A stretch of DNA of 64,000 nt from Naumannella halotolerans. GTDB taxonomy: Bacteria; Actinomycetota; Actinomycetes; Propionibacteriales; Propionibacteriaceae. The notes under the pieces were generated by a model, which was given only the letters and a program-made list of their open reading frames with translations, had not been told where the DNA came from and did no database searches. The stretch's first letter is position 1, and the number at the start of each line of letters is the position of its first letter. Of this stretch, positions 57,265-64,000 are shown in pieces. Made by a program: the position numbers and the translations under genes. The DNA lies in contig NZ_SOAW01000002.1 of the NCBI RefSeq assembly GCF_004364645.1, positions 186,001-250,000 of the forward strand, written 5' to 3'.

Positions 57265-59629
57265 CGAGACGCGGCGTCCACTCCTCGTCAATGGGGAGGC
57301 GCTCAAGCTCGCTGTCCAGGCCCCCAACGCAGGAGGAGGCGACAAGTATGAACCTCAGACAGTTGACCAGGCGCGCACCAACCTAACCCCGCAAATACAG
57401 GCTGTCACGGCAGAAGCGGAGAGTCTGCCCCCAGAGCTCCGGGCGAGCGATCATTTGTATGTGGAGGCCAAGCTCCTTCCGAACTACCTCGCGGCCTCGT
57501 ACTTTCCCACTGAGCTCCTCGCGCATGTCGGAGCCACACCCGTGGGGTCACGGTCAGACATCGGGCAGTACGTCACGAAGACCAAGAGTGTCACGTCCCA
57601 AACGAGACGGCTCATCTTCGCGGTCTCGGACAGTGGGCTTCACGAACTACAGAGGCTCATCGCTGACGGGGGCCGAACACGGTCGGAGCACCAGGCGCTT
57701 GCCCAGGTCAAAGAGCTTGAGGAAATCTCGCTTCCGCGTCAGTCCGATGTGCTCCGCGCAGGTGAACTCAGTGCGGAAACACAACTCCCACACGAACGCC
57801 GGGTCTGGGAGGCAGTGCTGCACCCCCAATCATCCAGGTTGGGTGAGCCGTTGCCTCTGGATCAGGACACGCTCGACCGCTGGTTCAATCTCATCGCAGC
57901 TGAAGGTGGTGAGGTTCACCGGGACTTCGTGCGTCGGGTCGGCGGATTGACGTTCACCCCGGTCAGCCTTGACGATAGCCGAGTTGAGTCGCTCGCTCGG
58001 TTCAATCCACTCCGCGTGCTCCGGCCCATGCCAGCGATCCGACCTCGGCCGCGATTCGGTATGCGGAGCGTGCAGCGGCTCAGCGCGCCCCCGTCCTCGC
58101 GGCCCGTTCTATCTGACGTGTCCGTCGCGGTGTTCGATGGAGGTGTCGACGTTGGTCGAAATACCGCGTCGCTCTTCACGATCCCAACGCACGACCTCAC
58201 GCCGGAGGCACCTTCCCAAGACGAACTGGATCATGGCACCGGAGTCACGGGAGCCGTGCTCTACGGACTTGTGGCGCCGGGAGACCAAGCGCCGACACCG
58301 CCACTGCCAGTCGAGAGCTACCGAGTACTTCCGGCTCCGAATATTCCAGGAGACCTCGAAGGCTACTGGGTCCTAGACCGCATCAAAGAGGAGGTCGAAA
58401 CGAAGGGTCACCGAATCGTGAACCTGAGCCTTGGCCCCACGCTGGCCGTTGAGGACGACATGGAGCCGAACCGCTGGACAAGCGAACTCGACCAACTCGC
58501 GTGGGAAAACGACGTACTCTTCGTAGTCGCTGCTGGCAACGATGGCGACAAAGACCAGGCTGCTGGGCTCCACCGAGTTCAGGTGCCAGCAGACATGGCG
58601 AACGGCATCGCGGTCGGAGCCTGCGACGCCCCCGCACCTGAAACGCCGTGGGCAAGAGCCTCATACTCATCGATGGGTCCGGGGCGACACGGAGCTCGCG
58701 TACAGCCCCTTGGAGTTCAGTTCGGCGGCACGGACAGCCGCATGTTTAACGTCCTTCGCGCGGATGGGAGCTTCCTCGAAGCAGCGGGCACCAGCTTCGC
58801 AGCACCCATCACCACCCACGCACTTGCCGATCTCGTCACGCGACTTCCCCGAGTCAACAGCAGCGTGCTCCGGGCCTTCACGACGCACTTCGCCGAGCGC
58901 CCTCGCAGTCACGTCAAGCTTCGCGACGAGGTGGGCTACGGTCGTCAACCCCTCAACTTTGAGGAGCTTCTCAACTGCGCACCCGGCGAAGCGCACGTGC
59001 TGTACGTCGACGACATCACCCGCGGCGACCTCCTTGGCTACCAGATTGCGATGCCAGCCGCGCTCACTGCGAACGTGAAGCTCCAGATGACGCTTGCCTA
59101 CGCCTCGCCGGTTGATCCCACCCAGCCGACCGAGTACACAAGCGCCTCTCTAGAACTGGCGTTGCGACCTCATCACCGAGCCCACACATTCCGACCCCCG
59201 CAAGGAGTCGCCGAGAAGAGCCGTGCACTCGACATCGGTGGTGTGGAGGCACGGCAACTCCTATCTGACGGTTGGAGCCCGAGCCAGGAACCCGTTACCA
59301 AGTCGCTCGGAGCAGCGAAAAGCGGTTCTGCTGAAGCTCAATTGCGTGACAGTGGTAAGTGGGAGACAGTCCGTCACTATCGCGTGACACTCAAACCCGA
59401 CGAGGTCGAGCTTCCTCGACTGGAGCTGTCTTATGTAGCACGCCGCAGCGGCGCCCTCGACAACTCTCCGACCACGATCCCCTTTGCGCTTCTCGTCTCA
59501 GTTGTTGACGAATCCGGAAGCACAGACATCTACGACGCGGTTCGCACACGATTCAGCGTCCTACAGCCCGCTCAACGCGCACGTACCCGACTCCAGACTC
59601 GTGGCGCTTCACCATCTCACTGGTACTGA
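57245..59629 (+). CDS. Subtilisin-like (S8) serine protease, AAA+ partner
   Basis: A 794-residue protease. The catalytic triad is Asp298 (VAVFDGGVD), His330 (DHGTGVTG) and Ser517 (AGTSFAAP), with oxyanion Asn432 in AAGNDGD, so it looks active. Residues 1-285 are a large N-terminal part (VEAKLLPNYLAASYFPTELL) and 560-794 a beta-rich C-terminal part. No signal peptide or membrane segment is seen, unlike secreted subtilases, so it should act in the cytoplasm. GTG 57245 follows GAAGGAG; the frame extends upstream but is not needed. I recall AAA+/subtilase pairs recurring in islands, without a settled function. Confidence 0.92.
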   Translation: MANTQTNETRRPLLVNGEALKLAVQAPNAGGGDKYEPQTVDQARTNLTPQIQAVTAEAESLPPELRASDHLYVEAKLLPNYLAASYFPTELLAHVGATPVGSRSDIGQYVTKTKSVTSQTRRLIFAVSDSGLHELQRLIADGGRTRSEHQALAQVKELEEISLPRQSDVLRAGELSAETQLPHERRVWEAVLHPQSSRLGEPLPLDQDTLDRWFNLIAAEGGEVHRDFVRRVGGLTFTPVSLDDSRVESLARFNPLRVLRPMPAIRPRPRFGMRSVQRLSAPPSSRPVLSDVSVAVFDGGVDVGRNTASLFTIPTHDLTPEAPSQDELDHGTGVTGAVLYGLVAPGDQAPTPPLPVESYRVLPAPNIPGDLEGYWVLDRIKEEVETKGHRIVNLSLGPTLAVEDDMEPNRWTSELDQLAWENDVLFVVAAGNDGDKDQAAGLHRVQVPADMANGIAVGACDAPAPETPWARASYSSMGPGRHGARVQPLGVQFGGTDSRMFNVLRADGSFLEAAGTSFAAPITTHALADLVTRLPRVNSSVLRAFTTHFAERPRSHVKLRDEVGYGRQPLNFEELLNCAPGEAHVLYVDDITRGDLLGYQIAMPAALTANVKLQMTLAYASPVDPTQPTEYTSASLELALRPHHRAHTFRPPQGVAEKSRALDIGGVEARQLLSDGWSPSQEPVTKSLGAAKSGSAEAQLRDSGKWETVRHYRVTLKPDEVELPRLELSYVARRSGALDNSPTTIPFALLVSVVDESGSTDIYDAVRTRFSVLQPAQRARTRLQTRGASPSHWY

Positions 59630-59655
59630 CCACAAGTCGAGGGCGTGAAGGCCCA

Positions 59656-60906
59656 CTAGACCTCGTGCTCAGGCGGACGGATCAGCTGCAAGTTCGAGAC
59701 ACCACCCTGGTTCACGCAGTCCTGAGCGAGGTCGTGAACGTGCCAGTAGAAGTCCAGGTCCGCCTCGGCGGCGTTCACAGTGAACTCGACTGGGGGGTAC
59801 CGGTGAAGCGGGACTGACGCTCCGTCGTAGTGATAGCCGAAGTTGTCGATCGTTGAGATAGCCAGCGGCTCATCGCCGGTGAAGTCGATCCCGACGCGGA
59901 TGTCGTACTCGCCGCCGCCTGTCGCTTCCGCTGTCTTGCGCACGAGCGCCATGAGGTCCGCCACCGCGCATTCGATGGCTGCGGACTGGACCTGCCAGCC
60001 GTCGAAGTAGCCGTCGCTGCTCATGCGGTGGCCACCAACGGCCGCTGCGATCGTGACCGATCCGTCGTGGTGAATGCTCGCCCATGCCTCCTTCCACGCC
60101 GAGCGTTCACCCGTAGCACTGTTCACGGCCACCCACCGACGAAGGCCTGCTCGCGGATTGTGACGGTCGATGTTCTCCAGTGGGTGAATGCCACCGCGGC
60201 CCGCGTAGAAGAGCGCAAGGCTCTCAGTCTTTGCGAGAATCTCACGGGCTTCATCGCGCGTGAGCCGACTTCCGACGCGTGGAAGGCGTGGGTGGGCAAC
60301 TGCTACCAGCCAGGCGCGCGTCTCTGAATCTCGTCCGGCTGCTGCTTCCGCATACAACGTGTCCAGAACTTCGGTGGCGTGGCGGCGCTCGTCGAAGCGC
60401 GCACGGTACATCGCCTCGATTTGACGCTCCTTCATCCACACCGTGTCCGCGTCGTTCCGAACGGGTGCGCCGAAGTAGTCGCCCCGGTAGATCAAATGCG
60501 GGCCATCGACGCTGGCTGGCACCTCAACGATGACGGCACGCTCGCCTTCCGTCGAACCCAGCCGAAACACGTTCAAGCCGAACACTGGCGGCGTGATCGC
60601 GGTGATTGCCGCGCTGCGAAGGGAGCGCTCGTACCCTTCGTCAAAGTCTCCAACGTCGATACGCCCGGTCGCGGCTTTCTGCGATTCACGCACGCCGAAG
60701 ACGATGACACCACCCCCGCTGTTCGCCATGGCCGCAACGTCTTTCGGGAAGTCGGTCTGCGGCAATCCCTTCTGGGGTGGGAGTTCCGACTTCCAGTCCA
60801 AGCCGTCGGACTCCATCGCGCGAGCCGCGACAGCGGAATCGAGCAGTTCGTCCGTCAACGGACCAGGGCCGCGACCGAGGACGCGGTGGAGGGCAGTGAA
60901 ACTCAT
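59656..60906 (-). CDS. AlbA_2/Schlafen-type ATP-binding domain protein
   Basis: A 416-residue protein. Residues 30-170 look like an AlbA_2 (Schlafen) domain: SDGLDWKSELPPQK, DFPKDVAAMANSGGGVIVFG and a VPASVDGPHLIYRG segment. The remaining 240 residues match nothing I know. Such proteins occur near mobile elements and in defence islands, acting as putative nucleic-acid or nucleotide-binding factors. It is convergent with the protease gene (26 bp between ends) and lies on the same strand as the DprA-like gene, 66 bp downstream. Confidence 0.82.
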   Translation of the reverse strand: MSFTALHRVLGRGPGPLTDELLDSAVAARAMESDGLDWKSELPPQKGLPQTDFPKDVAAMANSGGGVIVFGVRESQKAATGRIDVGDFDEGYERSLRSAAITAITPPVFGLNVFRLGSTEGERAVIVEVPASVDGPHLIYRGDYFGAPVRNDADTVWMKERQIEAMYRARFDERRHATEVLDTLYAEAAAGRDSETRAWLVAVAHPRLPRVGSRLTRDEAREILAKTESLALFYAGRGGIHPLENIDRHNPRAGLRRWVAVNSATGERSAWKEAWASIHHDGSVTIAAAVGGHRMSSDGYFDGWQVQSAAIECAVADLMALVRKTAEATGGGEYDIRVGIDFTGDEPLAISTIDNFGYHYDGASVPLHRYPPVEFTVNAAEADLDFYWHVHDLAQDCVNQGGVSNLQLIRPPEHEV

Positions 60907-60972
60907 GGAACAAGCGTAGGGATGGCTACCGACATCGTGCCGAGGGAGCGGCCATGATTCAGAGTCATGCCT

Positions 60973-61968
60973 TCACATCTCGACGACGCTTCGTGCTTCT
61001 CTTGAGGTCCTACGAGCAGGTTGGCTCCGCGCCGCAACGGAACCCCTGCTGCCTGTTGCTTGGTCGATCATCTGTTCAAGGTCGGTCGAGTCGGCCACCA
61101 GCCGGGCCTCCCCACTGACCAGAAGCCGGTGCGGCCCGACGCTCGTCGCGCTGGTGACGGGGCCAGGGACGGCGCCGACTGCGCGGCCGAGCTGATGTGC
61201 GTCGTGTGCAACCTTCATCGATCCTGACCGCGCGCCGGCCTCAACCACGACCGTCGCTGCGGACAGTGCCGCCATCAACCGCGCATGGGCAAGGAACCGA
61301 TGTCGGGTCGGCGTTGCGCCGGGTGCGACTTCGCTGACCAGAAGACCGACATCGGCGATACGACCGAGCAGCTCGCTGTGGCCCGCCGGATACGCGCGAT
61401 CAACGCCATTCGCCAGGACTGCGATGGTGTCGCCACCGGTCGCGAGCGCCGCGCGATGGGCGGCACCTTCAATGCCGTACGCACCGCCCGCGACGATGAT
61501 CCGCTCGGCGGCGGCCAAGTCGGAGGCGAGCGTCCCGGTGACATGCTCGCCGTAGGAAGTTGAAGCTCGCGCGCCGGTGAGGGTCACGAGATCGGCGACT
61601 GGGCGTGCGAGGAACGACGACGCCCCGCGAGTCCAGAGCACGTACGGGGCTCGCTCGCCGAGATCGCCGAGCGAGCGGGGCCATTCGTCATCGCCGGGCA
61701 TCAAGACACCGAGCCCTGTTTGTCGTGTCTGGAGGAGGCGATCGTCCAGGGCGTCGATGCCCGAAGTGGCGAAGTGTCCGCGCCAGACGTGGGCGTCAAC
61801 CTCGTTGAGGCCAGGTACAGGGCTGTCGGACTCGGCCAGCCGCAGGGTTTCGACGCCGCCGACCGTGGCGAGTAGGCGACCTGTCACCGCGTCGTCCGGT
61901 TCAACGAGCATCGACAGCACCATTCGCGCGGTGCGCTCATCTCCTGCGATCTCACTCAAGCTCGACAT
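60973..61968 (-). CDS. DprA/Smf-like DNA-processing protein
   Basis: A 331-residue protein with a DprA Rossmann core: LTGARASTSYGEHVTGTLAS, IIVAGGAYGIEGAAHRAAL, VLANGVDRAYPAGHSELL and GSMKVAHDAHQLGRAVGAVPG. DprA binds single-stranded DNA and loads RecA; island-encoded copies may help an incoming single strand become established. ATG 61968 follows AGGAGCACGATC; the longer frame is not family-like. The C-terminal tail is basic and variable. Confidence 0.9.
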   Translation of the reverse strand: MSSLSEIAGDERTARMVLSMLVEPDDAVTGRLLATVGGVETLRLAESDSPVPGLNEVDAHVWRGHFATSGIDALDDRLLQTRQTGLGVLMPGDDEWPRSLGDLGERAPYVLWTRGASSFLARPVADLVTLTGARASTSYGEHVTGTLASDLAAAERIIVAGGAYGIEGAAHRAALATGGDTIAVLANGVDRAYPAGHSELLGRIADVGLLVSEVAPGATPTRHRFLAHARLMAALSAATVVVEAGARSGSMKVAHDAHQLGRAVGAVPGPVTSATSVGPHRLLVSGEARLVADSTDLEQMIDQATGSRGSVAARSQPARRTSREARSVVEM

Positions 61969-62206
61969 GATCGTGCTCCTCTCGTGCTCCTGCCGGAGAG
62001 GTGCGCAGAGACGAGCCAGGTCCGAGGTCCGTAGTGCCTCATAGTCAAGTGCCCGCGAAAGTTTGTCTTCCGTGCGCGCCAAGCCCGGCGTAGAGTGGAA
62101 GACGAGGCAGGTTCTCCTCATATTGCGGGTCCTCCGGGACGGCCCTCGGGCACTCATACACGTTCTGCCTCCTCGACGGAGAAACACGTGTGTTGAGAGG
62201 CCCACC

Positions 62207-62572
62207 ATGTTCCGCTTCATCTGGACGCTCAGCGTCCGCACCCGCGACTTCCTTCACCGCTACATGCCGAGCAACCGGCTGCTCGCTGCCATCCGCACGC
62301 GTCGCGGTCTTAAGTGGGGGCTCCCCGCCATGCTCGTTGCCGCCCCGTACATCCTGGTCGCAACCATCTGCTCCAGCCTCATCGCCGACGGCGGCCCCGG
62401 CTGGCTTCACCTGGTCGTACTGTGGGGGTGCTGGAACGCCTTGAAGTTCATCCTCATGGGGCCGATCAGCGTCGTACTGCTCGTCCGCGCGCGCATCCGC
62501 GAGGCGATGATCCGTCGCGACCAGCGGCGCGAAGCGCGTGCCGAAGACCGCGAACCGCTCGTGCTGGCTTAG
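62207..62572 (+). CDS. Small membrane protein of conjugative elements
   Basis: A 121-residue protein starting MFRFIWTLSVRTRDFLHRYM, with two hydrophobic segments near residues 43-63 and 68-98 and a basic C-terminus. Similar short proteins are common in actinobacterial conjugative elements and I recall some annotated, doubtfully, as permeases. No function can be assigned. ATG 62207 follows GAGAGG. Confidence 0.75.
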   Translation: MFRFIWTLSVRTRDFLHRYMPSNRLLAAIRTRRGLKWGLPAMLVAAPYILVATICSSLIADGGPGWLHLVVLWGCWNALKFILMGPISVVLLVRARIREAMIRRDQRREARAEDREPLVLA

Positions 62573-62597
62573 GCCCTCGTCCAGGGAACATCGCGGG

Positions 62598-62951
62598 TCA
62601 GGATGCAGTGGCCATCCGGCTGCGTCGCCCACCGCCCTCGCGAATCGGAACGCCATGCTCGGCCAGCGCGCGGCGAACTGCCTGAGGCCCCGCACCGACC
62701 TTCAAACCGACCTCTACCAGCGTCAACCCGCTGTCGTAGAGGTCGGCTGCTTCATGAATGCGGGAAGGGTCGAATCGTCCACGGCGAATCGGGACCTTCC
62801 GCCGCGTCAGATGCTCCGCCACCGTCCGACGGTGGATGCCGAAGCGTGAGGCCAGCTCAACGAGCGTTGCGCCGTCGCGGTACCTCGCCACCAGTTCGTC
62901 GACCTGCTCGGCCCGTAGAAGGGTTTGAGCCGTCCCAAGTGATCGCACCAT
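62598..62951 (-). CDS. Helix-turn-helix protein, double HTH
   Basis: A 117-residue protein with two successive helix-turn-helix-like segments: ARYRDGATLVELASRFGIHR with HRRTVAEHLTRR, then DLYDSGLTLVEVGLKVGAGP with PQAVRRALAEHG. It resembles the DNA-binding tails of invertases and small accessory proteins next to recombinases. ATG 62951 follows CAGGGGCCGG. It sits just downstream of a recombinase remnant on the same strand and may have been its partner. Confidence 0.78.
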   Translation of the reverse strand: MVRSLGTAQTLLRAEQVDELVARYRDGATLVELASRFGIHRRTVAEHLTRRKVPIRRGRFDPSRIHEAADLYDSGLTLVEVGLKVGAGPQAVRRALAEHGVPIREGGGRRSRMATAS

Positions 62952-63066
62952 CCGGCCCCTGGAGTCCACCACGGAGGGGTGAGACGGGCGTCGGTCCTGC
63001 TTGTAGAACCCGCGCGACCTGCGCAAGGACAGGGTTTTCAGGTGTGGACAGGGGTTCTCAAACTCT

Positions 63067-63315
63067 CTACGGAGGTCCACAGGTTTCAGACGTAGTCGAA
63101 CTCCTGACGGGGTTCGACTTTGTCGTTTCGTAGGGCTCGGCGAGGCGCGGGCGGGCTTGTTCGTCTTCGGTGATGTCGATGCCGTTGGTGAAGGTCTGGT
63201 TCGCGAGGCGCTTGCCGTGGTCGTCGGTCGCGGCATACATGGCCGCGCAGCCGATGAGGAGCCGTAACGCTTTCCTGAGCTGGTTCCGGGGGCCTTGGTT
63301 CGGTTCGTATACCCA
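63067..63315 (-). pseudogene. Second serine recombinase remnant, C-terminal end
   Basis: An open stretch of 82 codons reads NQLRKALRLLIGCAAMYAAT then DDHGKRLANQTFTNGIDITE, parallel to the C-terminal LGLLANCADIYARCDDTNRR-LCNQAFFTKVYIDE of the recombinase by tRNA-Ala. There is no start codon that would give a full protein; a TGA lies directly upstream. It is the decayed end of another integrase, showing that more than one element entered here. Confidence 0.75.
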
Positions 63316-63342
63316 TCAGGCAATTTCGTATAACATTAATGT

Positions 63343-63600
63343 ATGAGCAAGCGCGAGACGATCAACGAAACCCCGGTGACAGGCGAGCAGATCGATGCTT
63401 GGGCGGCCGAGGCTGAGACTGGTTACGACGTTGCCGCTTTGAAGAAGCGGGGCCGCGGACGGCCCGGTCGTGGCGCGGAACCGTCGCAGGTCATCGCCCT
63501 GCGCCTCACGGCGGACGAGATCAGTGCCCTCGATGCGCGGGCGGAACGGGAAGGCAAGTCGCGCTCCGAGGTGATCCGCGAGGCACTGGCCTCAGCGTGA
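63343..63600 (+). CDS. Ribbon-helix-helix antitoxin-like protein
   Basis: An 85-residue protein with a basic linker (KKRGRGRPGRGAEPSQV) and a C-terminal ribbon-helix-helix (VIALRLTADEISALDARAER, then SRSEVIREALA) like CopG-family antitoxins. The stop overlaps the start of a toxin-like frame (GTGA), the usual order of a type II pair. Confidence 0.87.
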   Translation: MSKRETINETPVTGEQIDAWAAEAETGYDVAALKKRGRGRPGRGAEPSQVIALRLTADEISALDARAEREGKSRSEVIREALASA

Positions 63601-63840
63601 GAGTCCACCCCTCGGCGCTCAAGCACGGGATCGACGTCGAGGATGCGATCCAGGCTGCAACGTGGGCAACCTTGGATCGAGGACCTCGACCACGACATCC
63701 CGGCCCGGCAGCTTCGGCTCGGGTTCGATACCCGTGGCCGACTGCTGGAAACGGTCGTGCTGGTCTTCGACAGCGGAAACGAACTCGTGATTCACGCCAT
63801 GAAGGCGCGACCTCAAATGCTCGATCTACTGCCCGTAGTC
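63597..63840 (+). pseudogene. Toxin partner, frameshifted
   Basis: Translation begins VRVHPSALKHGIDVEDAIQA in the frame that overlaps the antitoxin stop. After about 63672 the family-like sequence continues in the next frame (WIEDLDHDIPARQLRLGFDT, and VVLVFDSGNELVIHAMKARP). A one- or two-base indel near 63660-63675 therefore breaks the gene, unless the assembly is wrong. The 3' end is not clear: no stop follows before the next gene on the other strand. Confidence 0.75.
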
Positions 63841-63856
63841 GGCGTGCAGGCAGCGC

Positions 63857-64000
63857 TCACTTGGCTCGCGTCTTCTCCCACACTGTCATCCGGCTCACGC
63901 CGAACCGCTCTGCGATCGACGTGGCCCCCTCGCCGCCCTCCCGGGCAGCCCGGATCGCGGAGACCTCCGTGTCCGTCAGTGGAGTTCGAGGCCGTCTCCT
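63857..64000 (-). CDS. C-terminal fragment of a helix-turn-helix (resolvase-like) protein
   Basis: The last 47 codons of a gene that enters from the right edge. It reads LTDTEVSAIRAAREGGEGAT then SIAERFGVSRMTVWEKTRAK, a helix-turn-helix like those ending DNA invertases and resolvases. Without the N-terminus the protein could be a resolvase or a stand-alone HTH factor. Confidence 0.7.
   Translation of the reverse strand, partial: RRRPRTPLTDTEVSAIRAAREGGEGATSIAERFGVSRMTVWEKTRAK

Noticed and set aside
62952-63323. Upstream extension of the double-HTH gene.
   Set aside because: It overlaps the recombinase remnant in another frame and is Ser/Thr/Pro low complexity.

Overview
The window is high-G+C actinobacterial DNA that spans a chromosomal replication origin. 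The order parB-parA-rsmG-jag-yidC-yidD-rnpA-rpmH, then dnaA-dnaN-gnd-recF-dciA-gyrB-gyrA, with gnd between dnaN and recF, fits Propionibacteriales, probably Propionibacteriaceae. This assignment rests on gene order and protein character only; no 16S gene is present.

Core region, 1-34300. Genes left of the origin (2446-8003) run leftward and those right of it (dnaA onward) run mostly rightward, so both arms are co-oriented with replication. DnaA-box-like 9-mers lie in front of dnaA and between dnaA and dnaN. Three perfect parS palindromes lie inside the long N-terminal extension of the parA reading frame. recF appears to start at CTG immediately after gnd. Between dciA and gyrB are four unknown membrane-anchored proteins and a GH35 beta-galactosidase with a LacI-type operator-like palindrome. 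Unusual repeats flank gyrB: a GT-rich tandem array upstream, and short tandem repeats plus two copies of a long palindromic element downstream. The arm ends with gyrA, a DUF3566 protein, tRNA-Ile, a MerR regulator, an MHS transporter, a divergent ald/Lrp pair and tRNA-Ala.

Accessory region, 34300-64000. A mosaic island starts at the 3' end of tRNA-Ala with the C-terminal half of a large serine recombinase. This is joined head-to-head to the C-terminal half of a metal P-type ATPase, as if one deletion removed both N-termini. Metal-resistance blocks follow: cupin, a broken oxidoreductase, a Crp/Fnr regulator, two P1B-type ATPases with atypical membrane motifs and an ArsR repressor; chrA; an arsenic operon with an ArsR-reductase fusion, two more arsenate reductases and an aquaporin-like channel but no ArsB/Acr3 pump in the window; and a copper block (CopB-type ATPase, CueP lipoprotein, DUF305, DUF6153).

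The last part (50979-64000) looks like an integrative conjugative element: a C5 cytosine methyltransferase divergent from a MobF relaxase-helicase, a two-gene AAA+ ATPase/subtilisin-like protease cassette, an AlbA/Schlafen-type protein, a DprA-like protein, small helix-turn-helix and membrane proteins, a second serine recombinase remnant, and a ribbon-helix-helix antitoxin followed by a frameshifted toxin. The AAA+/subtilase pair is the best candidate for an undescribed system: the ATPase carries a C-terminal helix-turn-helix, the protease has a complete Asp-His-Ser triad and no visible export signal, and the genes overlap. The far end of the island was not found.
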